Of a stretch of 64,000 nucleotides of DNA, positions 45,624 to 52,997 are shown in pieces (position 1 is the stretch's first letter; every line of letters starts with the position of its first letter). Origin of the DNA: Desulfobacterales bacterium (GTDB taxonomy: Bacteria > Desulfobacterota > Desulfobacteria > Desulfobacterales > Desulfosalsimonadaceae). Made by a program: the position numbers and the translations under genes. The stretch spans positions 799,001 to 863,000 of the forward strand of contig JAXHNP010000006.1 of NCBI GenBank assembly GCA_034520365.1, written 5' to 3'. The notes under the pieces are model-generated. The model worked only from the letters and a program-made list of their open reading frames with translations, did no database searches and was not told where the DNA came from.

Positions 45624-45794
45624 CTTTTAGCGTGTAAACAATTTGTATTGGAAAAATCAATCTGAACCATTATTTTTTATCAAGAGCGCTGGCGGATTGG
45701 CCAGACAACTTAAAACGCCCGGCGCTATAAACCAGGAGTCGGGGCTTTTGATTTAAACTGATTATGCAACCCATTGTTCTGAAGGAGGAGAATT

Positions 45795-46175
45795 ATGACG
45801 CAACACCTGGAAGTCTATAAATGCGAACTGTGCGGCAACATTGTTGAGATGCTTCATGCCAGTGACGGCACCCTGGTCTGCTGCGACCAGGCAATGACGC
45901 TGATGGCTGAGAACACCGTGGATGCGGCAAAGGAAAAGCACGTCCCGGTGATTGAAAAAACCGACAAGGGAATTAAGGTAAAGATCGGCGATGTGGCCCA
46001 TCCCATGGAGGAGAAGCATTATATCGAATGGATCGAGTTGATTGTGGATGGCAAGAGCTATATGCAGTTCTTGAATCCGGGGGATGCGCCTGAGGCCTTT
46101 TTCGAAATATCCGCCGGTCAAGTAACCGCCAGGGAATACTGCAATATTCATGGCCACTGGAAAAACAGTCAATAA
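45795..46175 (+). CDS. dfx: Desulfoferrodoxin (superoxide reductase)
   Basis: The protein reduces superoxide to hydrogen peroxide without making oxygen, a defence of anaerobes. The 126-residue two-centre type has centre I cysteines C10, C13, C29 and C30 (YKCELCG, LVCCDQ). The catalytic centre II ligands are His in [23 protein letters not shown] and EYCNIHGHW (Cys plus His). The Glu-Lys loop EKHVP is intact. A strong GAAGGAGGAG precedes the ATG. A rubredoxin-like gene follows after 11 bases, matching the need for a rubredoxin electron donor. Confidence 0.96.
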   Translation: MTQHLEVYKCELCGNIVEMLHASDGTLVCCDQAMTLMAENTVDAAKEKHVPVIEKTDKGIKVKIGDVAHPMEEKHYIEWIELIVDGKSYMQFLNPGDAPEAFFEISAGQVTAREYCNIHGHWKNSQ

Positions 46176-46186
46176 GGGGGGTGAGG

Positions 46187-46354
46187 ATGATGGCCAGTTG
46201 GAAGTGCTCAAATTGCGGGTATACCTTCGAGGCGGACGCACCGCCGAAGCAATGCCCGTCCTGCAAAGAAAAGTGTGAATTCGTGGATAATTCCTGTTAT
46301 ACGCCCGATTGCGAAGATAAAGGAACGGACGATCGGATCAAATCCAAACACTGA
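46187..46354 (+). CDS. Rubredoxin-like iron protein (55 residues)
   Basis: This small gene lies between desulfoferrodoxin and flavodoxin. The protein begins MMASWKCSNCGYTFEADAPP and has a second knuckle CPSCKEKCEF, the Cys4 iron-binding pattern of rubrerythrin-type rubredoxin domains. Two additional Cys are in NSCYTPDCED. A GGGGGGTGAGG ribosome site overlaps the start. The ATG at 46190 is an equally good start. It may deliver electrons to desulfoferrodoxin (inference). Confidence 0.85.
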   Translation: MMASWKCSNCGYTFEADAPPKQCPSCKEKCEFVDNSCYTPDCEDKGTDDRIKSKH

Positions 46355-46370
46355 ACCCAAAAGGTGAGAC

Positions 46371-46805
46371 ATGGCTAAAGCATTGGTCGCCTTTGCGACG
46401 CGGAAAGGGGAGACGGAAGTTATCGCCGGATTGATCGCGGAAGGCATGCGGTTTTCCGGCATCGAAGTGGAAGCGGTCAACGCCAATCAGATCAAGTCGG
46501 AGAAGGATCTCACGGGCTATGACGCCTATGTGTTCGGCTCTGCGACCTATCACGGGGATATGATGCAGTCCATGAAGACGCTTCTTTTCATGGCTGAAAA
46601 TGCCGAGCTTTCCGGAAAAGTCGGCGGCGCGTTCGGCGCGTTCGGCTGGAGCGGGGAGGCCCCGGATCGGATCTTTGATACGATGAAAAATATTTTCGGC
46701 ATGGAGATGGTCAGCAATCCGCTGCGTTTAAAGGCAAGCACGCTTGGCGGCGGGATGAAAATGGCTCAGGACTACGGCCGTGAAATCGCGGCCAAACTGC
46801 AGTAA
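46371..46805 (+). CDS. Flavodoxin
   Basis: This 144-residue FMN electron carrier has the phosphate loop ATRKGETEVIAG (TxxGxTE pattern). FMN ring loops follow at GSATYHGDMMQSMK and AFGAFGWSGEAPDRIF. The fold is close to the flavodoxin domain of the flavodiiron protein at 49213-50406. It starts 16 bases after the rubredoxin-like gene, in the same unit. An insertion sequence begins six bases after its stop. Confidence 0.9.
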   Translation: MAKALVAFATRKGETEVIAGLIAEGMRFSGIEVEAVNANQIKSEKDLTGYDAYVFGSATYHGDMMQSMKTLLFMAENAELSGKVGGAFGAFGWSGEAPDRIFDTMKNIFGMEMVSNPLRLKASTLGGGMKMAQDYGREIAAKLQ

Positions 46806-46810
46806 GGTAA

Positions 46811-48135
46811 TAAGTTAAAATAAAATATACAAATATGTTGACTTTTGTTTCACTTCCATACTACAGTCAAATGTATGGAAACTCAACAGAAAGAAGATCT
46901 GATCAGTCAGGTGAAAAAAAGGTTCGAGTTGATGGCGGCTCATTTGTCAGAAAAGGACAAAAGGATATGGGCTGCATCAGAAGCCAATACAATTGGCAGA
47001 GGAGGAGATACCATTGTTTGCCAGGCAACAGGTATGTCACGTGTGACCATCGGAAAAGGAAAAAAGGAACTGACGGGTAAAGCAGATGGAAGCAAAAAAC
47101 GCATACGTAAATCTGGGGGTGGGCGTAAGCGTCTGGTGGATAAAAATCCTGCATTGATTAAAGACCTTGATATGCTAATAGATCCGCTTACCAGAGGCGA
47201 TCCGGAATCTCCTCTCAGATGGACCTGTAAAAGTACCTATAAACTATCAGAAGCCCTTCGTAAAAGAGGGCATAATGTGTCCCAGAAGACTGTGTATTTG
47301 ATGCTTCAGGAAATGGGTTACAGTATGCAGGCCAATCGAAAAATTAAGGAGGGAAAACAAAGTCCGGATCGGGATGCACAGTTCAATTTTATATATGAGC
47401 AGGTAAAAGAGTTTCAAGGCGATGGTCAGCCTGTTATTTCAGTCGATGCCAAGAAAAAAGAAAATATTGGCCAATATAAAAACACCGGTATGGAGTGGGA
47501 ACCCGCCGGGCAACCAACCGATGTGAACACATATGACTTTCCGGACAAAGAGAAAGGTAAAGCTTGTCCTTACGGTATCTATGATTTGACACGTAATGAG
47601 GGATGGGTAAGCGTCGGTATAAGTCGAGATACAGCACAATTTGCGGTTGAAAGCATTCGGCGTTGGTGGAATGAAATGGGCTGTTTCAGGTATCCCGGCG
47701 CTACCCGGTTGCTGATCACAGCAGACGGCGGTGGCAGTAACGGCTACCGAGTTCGTTTGTGGAAAAAAGAGGTTCAGTCTCTGGTAAATGAATTGGGAAT
47801 TACGATCAGTATTTGTCATTTTCCGCCCGGGACAAGCAAATGGAATAAAATCGAGCATCAAATGTTTTCTTTTATGAGCAAGAACTGGCGGGGACGACCA
47901 TTAGATAGCCTTGGGACTATAGTCAATCTGATTTCAAACACCACAACCCAAAAAGGCCTGAAAATAGAGGCTGATATTGATGATACGCAATATGAAAAAG
48001 GTCTTAAAGTTGGTGATGATGAAATGGCTCAGCTAAACATTGAGCGAGCGAGTTTTCATGGTGAATGGAATTACAAAATAATGCCTCAGGAAGTCATGTA
48101 TACTGGATAAAATTTGTACACTTTATTTTAACTTA
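46811..48135. mobile_element. ISAzo13-type insertion sequence
   Basis: Terminal inverted repeats TAAGTTAAAATAAAATATAC (46811-46830) and its partner TTTGTACACTTTATTTTAAC plus TTA (48113-48135) match at 21 of 23 positions. One transposase gene fills the element. TA is present at both outer ends, consistent with a TA target. The element is A/T-richer than its surroundings and looks recently inserted. Confidence 0.85.
46875..48110 (+). CDS. ISAzo13 family transposase
   Basis: This 411-residue DDE transposase (from the ATG at 46875) is of the type annotated as ISAzo13 or Rhodopirellula transposase. An N-terminal helix-turn-helix part carries GMSRVTIGKGKKELTGKA and SGGGRKRLVDKNPALIKDLD. The catalytic core has VISVDAKKKENIG, LLITADGGGSNGYRVRLWKK (second Asp) and the downstream Glu in TSKWNKIEHQMFSFMSKNW. 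The gene appears intact. An alternative start at 46845 adds ten residues. Nothing in the flanking redox genes suggests cargo. Confidence 0.9.
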   Translation: METQQKEDLISQVKKRFELMAAHLSEKDKRIWAASEANTIGRGGDTIVCQATGMSRVTIGKGKKELTGKADGSKKRIRKSGGGRKRLVDKNPALIKDLDMLIDPLTRGDPESPLRWTCKSTYKLSEALRKRGHNVSQKTVYLMLQEMGYSMQANRKIKEGKQSPDRDAQFNFIYEQVKEFQGDGQPVISVDAKKKENIGQYKNTGMEWEPAGQPTDVNTYDFPDKEKGKACPYGIYDLTRNEGWVSVGISRDTAQFAVESIRRWWNEMGCFRYPGATRLLITADGGGSNGYRVRLWKKEVQSLVNELGITISICHFPPGTSKWNKIEHQMFSFMSKNWRGRPLDSLGTIVNLISNTTTQKGLKIEADIDDTQYEKGLKVGDDEMAQLNIERASFHGEWNYKIMPQEVMYTG

Positions 48136-48164
48136 GATACTAAGAAAGCAAGGAGGAAGATATT

Positions 48165-48350
48165 ATGACGACACCACAGCACTGCCCGGGATTCCAGCAG
48201 TTTAAAAATTTGAAGTCATTTACCTGTAATTGCCCCGAGTGCAGCGAGGCATTGGAGATTTTCTCCGATGAATTTGACAAGCCGCACAAATGCCCGAAAT
48301 GCGGCAAGGAAGTGGATTTCACCCAATGCACGCTGTCAGGCAGCGCCTGA
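48165..48350 (+). CDS. Small zinc-ribbon protein
   Basis: This 61-residue protein has two Cys knuckles (FTCNCPECSEALEIF and HKCPKCGKEVDF) and an extra Cys near each end. The pattern fits a zinc ribbon or small iron site. A consensus AAGGAGGAAGAT precedes the ATG, only 30 bases from the insertion sequence. It was probably co-transcribed with the flavodoxin before the insertion (inference). Its function is not known to me; the following cytochrome gene suggests redox work. Confidence 0.75.
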   Translation: MTTPQHCPGFQQFKNLKSFTCNCPECSEALEIFSDEFDKPHKCPKCGKEVDFTQCTLSGSA

Positions 48351-48370
48351 TGGCCGGATTGGAGCAATGC

Positions 48371-48739
48371 ATGCGAAAAATTATTTTGATTCTGACCGCA
48401 TCGGCAGTTGTGACGGCAATGAGTGTAGCCGCCTTATCAGCGGCACAGGAAACCGCACAGGAAACCATTGATAAGGGGGCGGCCGAGATGAAGCTTGAGA
48501 GCGGCCGCCTGCCGGCCGCTCCGTTCCCCCATAGACTGCATCAGGAAACGCATGATGACTGCAATGTCTGTCACAACATGTTTCCGCAAAAGCGCGGGGC
48601 CATACAGAAGCTGCAGGAGCAGGGCAAACTCAAGAAGCAGCAGGTTATGAACCAAAGCTGCATTGCCTGCCACAAGGAGCGAAAAATGGCCGGGCAGGCT
48701 TCCGGGCCCTTGTCCTGTATGGACTGCCACGCCAGGTGA
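48371..48739 (+). CDS. Small periplasmic three-haem c-type cytochrome
   Basis: This 122-residue exported protein has a signal peptide (MRKIILILTASAVVTAMSVA, cleavage near LSA-AQ). It has three CxxCH haem sites (CNVCH, CIACH, CMDCH) and spare His residues for axial ligation (FPHRLHQETHDD). The pattern resembles cytochrome c7/class III cytochromes, but the wide spacing and the KRGAIQKLQEQGKLKKQQ insertion differ from classical c3. The start at 48371 has GGAG upstream and yields the signal peptide. It probably moves electrons in the periplasm. Confidence 0.85.
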   Translation: MRKIILILTASAVVTAMSVAALSAAQETAQETIDKGAAEMKLESGRLPAAPFPHRLHQETHDDCNVCHNMFPQKRGAIQKLQEQGKLKKQQVMNQSCIACHKERKMAGQASGPLSCMDCHAR

Positions 48740-48750
48740 AAAAGCTTTAA

Positions 48751-48895
48751 TAACAGGTTTCAGGTTTCAGATTCGTACTCGTGCTCGTACTCGTTCTCGT
48801 AATCGGCTTTTAATTTTTTTTCGATTACAACGAGTACGTGTACCGTCCCGCTTGCGCGGGACTGAGTACGATTAAGTTAATTAAAATACGATTAC
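48751..48895. repeat. Right copy of the inverted repeat plus GGTTTCA heptamers
   Basis: GGTTTCAGGTTTCAG at the left edge is followed by the reverse complement of 45158-45224 (TTCGTACTCGTGCTCGTACT, then ATCGGCTTTTAATTTTTTTT). A CCCGCTTGCGCGGG hairpin and a second ACGATTAAGTT-type end follow. It lies between the cytochrome and rubredoxin genes. Confidence 0.75.
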
Positions 48896-48918
48896 GTTAA
48901 TCAAAAAAGGAGGGCGTT

Positions 48919-49077
48919 ATGGACAAATATGTATGCCAGGTCTGCGGTTATGTTTATGACCCGGAACAGGGTGATCCGGATAACGGGGTTGAGCCCGGTA
49001 CATCCTTTGAAAATCTGCCGGATGACTGGGTGTGCCCGGTCTGCGGCGCAGGCAAAGATGATTTTGAAAAAGAATAA
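48919..49077 (+). CDS. Rubredoxin
   Basis: This 52-residue rubredoxin starts [20 protein letters not shown]. The four iron ligands are in CQVCG and CPVCG, with the aromatic core and the [19 protein letters not shown] segment standard for the family. AAAAGGAGGG precedes the ATG. Rubredoxin is the usual donor to the flavodiiron oxygen reductase encoded next, and can also serve desulfoferrodoxin. Confidence 0.96.
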   Translation: MDKYVCQVCGYVYDPEQGDPDNGVEPGTSFENLPDDWVCPVCGAGKDDFEKE

Positions 49078-49085
49078 TTTAGTTT

Positions 49086-49196
49086 AGAGACCGGTTTCGG
49101 TGTTTAAAAAGGTATTGGGTATTAACATTTAGGTATTAGGTGTAGCTAATACCCAACACCTAATACCCAAATCCCAGTTAACTGAAACCGGTCTTT
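49086..49196. terminator. Hairpin after rubredoxin with an inverted heptamer array in its loop
   Basis: AGACCGGTTTC and GAAACCGGTCT are perfect arms, followed by TTCTT. The interior holds GGTATTGGGTATT- and GGTATTAGG-type heptamers that return as CTAATACCCAACACCTAATA, forming a second inner stem. It looks like a rubredoxin terminator into whose loop the repeat array was inserted. Its T-run is short. Confidence 0.65.
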
Positions 49197-49212
49197 CTTA
49201 TGGAGGCAGTGA

Positions 49213-50406
49213 ATGAAGCCAGTAGAAATTGCAAAGGGAATCTACAACGTTGGTGTGATCGACTGGAATATCCGGGATTTTCACGGATACTCCACCGAGC
49301 AGGGCACGAGCTATAATGCCTTTCTGGTGGTTGATGAGCAGGTGGTGCTTATTGATACAGTGAAAAAAGAGTTTGCCGATCAAATGCTGGCCAATATTTC
49401 CGAGGTTGTGGATCCCAAAAAGATAAATATAGTGATCAGCAATCACACGGAAATGGACCATTCCGGGGGCCTGCCCCGGGTCATGCATTACATCGGTGAA
49501 GACAAGCCGGTTTACTGCTCCAAGATGGGGCATAAGAATCTGGTCCAGCATTTTGGGGATAACTTAAATTATCAGGCAGTCGAAAGCGGCCAGGAGCTGA
49601 GTATCGGCAGCCGGACGTTGACATTTCTGGAAACCCGGATGCTGCACTGGCCGGACAGTATGTTCACTTACAGCCAGACCGATAAGATCCTGTTTTCAAG
49701 CGATGCCTTTGGCCAGCACTATGCGGGCTATGAAATGTTTGACGATGTGGTGGGCGATGCGATTATGCCGCATGCCAAAAAGTATTTTGCCAACATTCTT
49801 CTGCTGTACGCGCCCAAAATATTGAAGCTGGTGGAACAGGTCACGGAAATGGGGCTTGATATCCGGATGATTTGTCCGGATCATGGCATTATCTGGCGAA
49901 AGGACCCGGGCAAAATTATTAACGCCTATGTCGAATGGAGCCGGCAGGAGCCTGCACGGAAGGCCATTATTATCTATGATACCATGTGGAAGAGCACCAA
50001 GCTCATGGCAGAGGCCATTGCCGACGGCATTGCGGAAACCGGGGTTTCCGTAACCCCCGTGCATATCCGGAGTTCCCATCGCAGCGAAATTATGACCGAA
50101 GTCCTGGACGCCAAAGCCATAGTGGTTGGCTCGCCAACATTGAATAACGGGCTGTTCCCATCGGTCAGCGATATTTTAACCTACATGAAAGGCCTTCAGC
50201 CGAAAAACAAAATCGGCGCGGCATTCGGTTCCTATGGCTGGAGCGGGGAATCGGTCAAGCTGATTCATGACGAACTGGCGGCCATGAAGTTTGACATGCT
50301 CGATGGAGGGTTGAAAATCCAGTATGTCCCGGACAAGGAAGGCCTTGGCAACTGCCGGGCATATGGCCGAAAAATCGGTCAGGCGGTGCTTGGTCAGGCT
50401 TCGTGA
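49213..50406 (+). CDS. roo: Flavodiiron protein, rubredoxin:oxygen oxidoreductase type
   Basis: This 397-residue class A flavodiiron protein reduces oxygen (or NO) to water using rubredoxin electrons. The metallo-beta-lactamase-like domain (about 1-250) carries the diiron ligands in SNHTEMDHSGG (HxExDH), MLHWPDSMFTY, FSSDAFGQHYA and CPDHGIIWR. The flavodoxin domain (about 255-397) has YDTMWKSTKLMAEAI for FMN phosphate, and GSPTLNNGLFPSV and GSYGWSGES loops. A GGAGG site precedes the ATG. Its stop overlaps the ferredoxin GTG start, so the two are coupled. Confidence 0.95.
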   Translation: MKPVEIAKGIYNVGVIDWNIRDFHGYSTEQGTSYNAFLVVDEQVVLIDTVKKEFADQMLANISEVVDPKKINIVISNHTEMDHSGGLPRVMHYIGEDKPVYCSKMGHKNLVQHFGDNLNYQAVESGQELSIGSRTLTFLETRMLHWPDSMFTYSQTDKILFSSDAFGQHYAGYEMFDDVVGDAIMPHAKKYFANILLLYAPKILKLVEQVTEMGLDIRMICPDHGIIWRKDPGKIINAYVEWSRQEPARKAIIIYDTMWKSTKLMAEAIADGIAETGVSVTPVHIRSSHRSEIMTEVLDAKAIVVGSPTLNNGLFPSVSDILTYMKGLQPKNKIGAAFGSYGWSGESVKLIHDELAAMKFDMLDGGLKIQYVPDKEGLGNCRAYGRKIGQAVLGQAS

Positions 50407-50591
50407 AGCCCCCGGTTGTGGAGTTAAGCGAATGCATCCGCTGCGGCGTCTGCGAAGAGGTTTGCCCGGAGGTGTTCCATCTAAGCGACGCGGGGTATGT
50501 GGCGGTGGCGGAGCTTTGCGAATATCCGGAAGAATTGGTTGACGAGGCCATCAAGCACTGTCCGGCGGATTGTATTTATTGGGAAGCGTAG
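50403..50591 (+). CDS. Single-cluster [4Fe-4S] ferredoxin
   Basis: This 62-residue ferredoxin has CIRCGVCEEVCPEVF and a distal CPADC, giving one CxxCxxCxxxCP site plus a possible disulfide as in Desulfovibrio ferredoxin I-type proteins. It starts with GTG overlapping the flavodiiron stop (GTGA). An electron donor role to its neighbour is inferred. Confidence 0.88.
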   Translation: MKPPVVELSECIRCGVCEEVCPEVFHLSDAGYVAVAELCEYPEELVDEAIKHCPADCIYWEA

Positions 50592-50662
50592 GTATAGGGG
50601 TGTGGGGTGTAAGGTGTAGGGTGTAAGGTGTGGGGTGTGGGGTTAAAGGAATAGGGTGTAAA
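50592..50662. repeat. Heptamer array (GTGTAGG/GTGTAAG/GTGTGGG)
   Basis: About nine units in phase 7 run from the ferredoxin stop to the Shine-Dalgarno AAAGGGGA of the next gene. They separate two genes that would otherwise be adjacent. Confidence 0.8.
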
Positions 50663-50668
50663 AGGGGA

Positions 50669-51391
50669 ATGTCAGATAATATCGATTTAATCGGAATGAC
50701 CGGACGGCAGCTCAAAAAAAGGGTCCGCCAACTGCTTGCCTCGGATACGGATATCAATGACATATTGGATGCACTGGCCCGCATTCCCGCCCGAACGGCG
50801 GTCAATCCCTTGTTCGCCTGCTTCTATGATGGCTCGCCGCTTGTCAAATGGCGGGCGGTGGCCGGAATGGGGTTTGTGGTCGCCCGGCTGGCTGAGCGCA
50901 ATATGGAGTCCGCACGGGTCGTGATGCGGCGGCTCATGTGGAATTTAAATGATGAGTCCGGGGGTATCGGCTGGGGCTCGCCTGAGGCTATGGCGGAGAT
51001 TATGGCAAGACAGCCAAAGCTTGCCGATGAATACGGCGCCATTTTAGGCTCCTATGTGCGCCGTGATCAGAATTTTTTAGAGCATGAGGGCCTGCAGCGG
51101 GGTTCGATCTGGGCTGTCGGCCGCTTGGCAAAGGTCCGGCCCGCGCTCCTGCAGGATACGGTCGGCGATTTACGACTTTTTTTGACGTCTCCGGATGCCC
51201 ACCACCGCGGATATGCGGCCTGGTCACTCGGCAATTTAGGCGCCGCGGCGGCTGTTTCAGAGATTGAAGCGCTTTTGGCGGATAATTCGGAAATCGATAT
51301 GTTTCGCGATTTGGCGCTTGTTACAACCCATGTCAGCCGCCTGGCCAAAGAGGCGCTGGCAGCCATCGAAAACGGAAAGGGATCATGCTAG
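50669..51391 (+). CDS. DVU0298-type HEAT-repeat protein
   Basis: This 240-residue soluble helical-repeat protein resembles the family named after Desulfovibrio DVU0298. It has KRVRQLLASDTDINDILDAL, then HEAT-like units (SPLVKWRAVAGMGFVVARLA, SPEAMAEIMARQPKLADEYG, HHRGYAAWSLGNLGAAAAVS). The role is unknown. In related genomes such proteins lie near molybdenum-cofactor or redox genes (recollection, not checked). The ATG at 50669 has AAAGGGGA. It overlaps the next gene by seven bases. Confidence 0.75.
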   Translation: MSDNIDLIGMTGRQLKKRVRQLLASDTDINDILDALARIPARTAVNPLFACFYDGSPLVKWRAVAGMGFVVARLAERNMESARVVMRRLMWNLNDESGGIGWGSPEAMAEIMARQPKLADEYGAILGSYVRRDQNFLEHEGLQRGSIWAVGRLAKVRPALLQDTVGDLRLFLTSPDAHHRGYAAWSLGNLGAAAAVSEIEALLADNSEIDMFRDLALVTTHVSRLAKEALAAIENGKGSC

Positions 51392-52362
51392 TTCTCGGAT
51401 TGCAGGGAAGCCCCCGTAAAAAAGGCAATACCAACCATCTTTCGAACCTGGTGCTCGAGGCGGCCGCCGGCTGTGGCGCGGAAACCCGCCTGGTACAGGT
51501 CCCCCAAAAAAACATCAAGCCCTGTATCGGCTGCACCCAGTGTGAGCGCAAAGGGTTTTGCTCGATCGAGGATGACGATATGGCGTTGGAGATGTATCCG
51601 CTTCTCCGGCGGGCGGACCTGATTATCCTGGCCACGCCGATCTACTTCTATAACACCACCGCACAGCTCAAAGCGCTGATCGATCGGTCCCAGACCCTAT
51701 GGTCGCGAAAGTATAAACTGGGGCTTGTGGATCCGGGGCGCCCCTTTCGCAAAGGGATGATGCTTTCTGTCGGGGCCACAAAAGGCAGGAATCTTTTCGA
51801 GGGGATGACCCTGACCGCCAGGTATTTTTTCGATGCGGTGGGCGCCTCGTTTGACAGCAGCTTAACCTATCGGCACATCGAAAATATCGGGGATATGAAA
51901 AAGCATGATACGGTGGCCGATGATGTCAGAAATGAAATCGAAAAGATGGGCCCGGTCTTTCGAAGAAAAAAAATTCTGTTTGCCTGCCGGGAGAATGCCT
52001 GCCGCAGCCAGATGGCCGCCGCATTTGCCCGTTACATGGCCGGTGATGCCCTGGATGTGGACTGTGCCGGCAGTCAGCCGGCCGAACAGGTCAATCCGGT
52101 AATGCAGGAAGTTATGGCAGAGATCGGCTATGATATGGCCTTTCGCACGCCCAGCAGCCTGAATGCGGCTGTCGAAGCATCGGAGCCGCATATTATCGTG
52201 ACCATGGGGTGCGGTGAGGAATGCCCGCATGTGCCAGGCGTTGAAATGCTGGACTGGGAGCTTCCGGATCCGGCCGGCCAGTCCAAAGAATTCATGTGCC
52301 GGGTAAGGGATGAAATCCAGGCCCGGGTGGAGGCGCTGGTCAGCCGAATCATCAATAAATGA
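51385..52362 (+). CDS. NADPH-dependent FMN reductase/arsenate reductase fusion
   Basis: This 325-residue two-domain protein has an N-terminal flavodoxin-like FMN reductase (about 1-185): LGLQGSPRKKGNTNHLS, a Cys cluster CIGCTQCERKGFC as in iron-sulfur flavoproteins, and ATPIYFYNTTAQLKALIDR. The C-terminal part (about 193-325) is a low-molecular-weight phosphatase fold of the ArsC type (FACRENACRSQMAAAFARYM, with C-x5-R-S and the distal MLDWELPDPAGQS). The arrangement suggests a flavin domain that reduces a fused thiol arsenate reductase or phosphatase (inference). No ars genes are adjacent. Confidence 0.88.
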   Translation: MLVLGLQGSPRKKGNTNHLSNLVLEAAAGCGAETRLVQVPQKNIKPCIGCTQCERKGFCSIEDDDMALEMYPLLRRADLIILATPIYFYNTTAQLKALIDRSQTLWSRKYKLGLVDPGRPFRKGMMLSVGATKGRNLFEGMTLTARYFFDAVGASFDSSLTYRHIENIGDMKKHDTVADDVRNEIEKMGPVFRRKKILFACRENACRSQMAAAFARYMAGDALDVDCAGSQPAEQVNPVMQEVMAEIGYDMAFRTPSSLNAAVEASEPHIIVTMGCGEECPHVPGVEMLDWELPDPAGQSKEFMCRVRDEIQARVEALVSRIINK

Positions 52363-52520
52363 GAATCGACATAGCCCCTCAATTCAATTTTGCAGAACAA
52401 CGGACGCCCCCCTATCGGACCGATGTTTATACCAATTTATCTATTGCTAAACATTGTACTCAAAGATATACAGAGATAACTAAAACCGATTTAAATCAAT
52501 GGGGCCGGATTGAGCCATAG
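52359..52520 (+). CDS. Possible small coupled ORF (53 residues)
   Basis: An ATG overlaps the stop of the fusion gene (ATGA) and opens 53 codons (MRIDIAPQFNFAEQRTPPYR, then a polar segment to a TAG). No domain, signal or Cys motif is visible. The coupling is the only support. Confidence 0.25.
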   Translation: MRIDIAPQFNFAEQRTPPYRTDVYTNLSIAKHCTQRYTEITKTDLNQWGRIEP

Positions 52521-52522
52521 CC

Positions 52523-52860
52523 CCTTCTAAGTAACTTCACGGGTATTAGGTTTTGGGTATTAGGTATTAGGTTAATGAAATCAAGGATTTATGGTCGGCA
52601 CGGTGGCCGACCCTACGATGAATCGGGTTTTTCCCCATTCGTTGGGCGGGCCACCGTGCCCGCCTGAAAAATAGATAGAACAAATTTACCGTACCTCAGT
52701 GCCTCTAAAGTTATTTATAGGCTCGGTCCCGGGCAAACGGCCCGGGGGGAATACTTCTAAGTAACTTAACGGTTTAAGGTATCGGGTATAAGGTGTAGGG
52801 TCAATGAAATCAAGGCTTTATGATTTAAGTAGCTCACAGTTCACAGTTTCAAAAATTTAG
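52523..52860. repeat. Composite repeat block J: heptamers, REP pair and MITE right end
   Basis: The layout is CTAAGTAACTTCACGG, GTATTAGG-type heptamers, AATGAAATCAAG, then an inverted GTCGGC palindrome. After the spacer GATGAATCGGGTTTTTCCCC comes a GGCGGG palindrome, then TAGAACAAATTTACCGTACC and AAAGTTATTTATAGGCTCGG. The same order occurs at 59567-59850 and 62905-63095. A partial second copy of the left part follows at 52763-52830. Confidence 0.8.
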
Positions 52861-52861
52861 T

Positions 52862-52935
52862 GCCTAAACCCTAAACCCTAAACCCTGAAACCTGAAACCT
52901 GAAACCTGAAACCTGACACCTGAAACCTGACACCT
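52862..52935. repeat. Heptamer array (CCCTAAA then CCTGAAA)
   Basis: About ten 7-base units shift from CCCTAAA to CCTGAAA and CCTGACA along the array, an internal record of unit-by-unit spread. Confidence 0.85.
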
Positions 52936-52997
52936 ATTATTCGTATGGTCAAATTTCATGCTCAAATTTCAGCTGATTTAAAAAGGGGGATTGTCAA

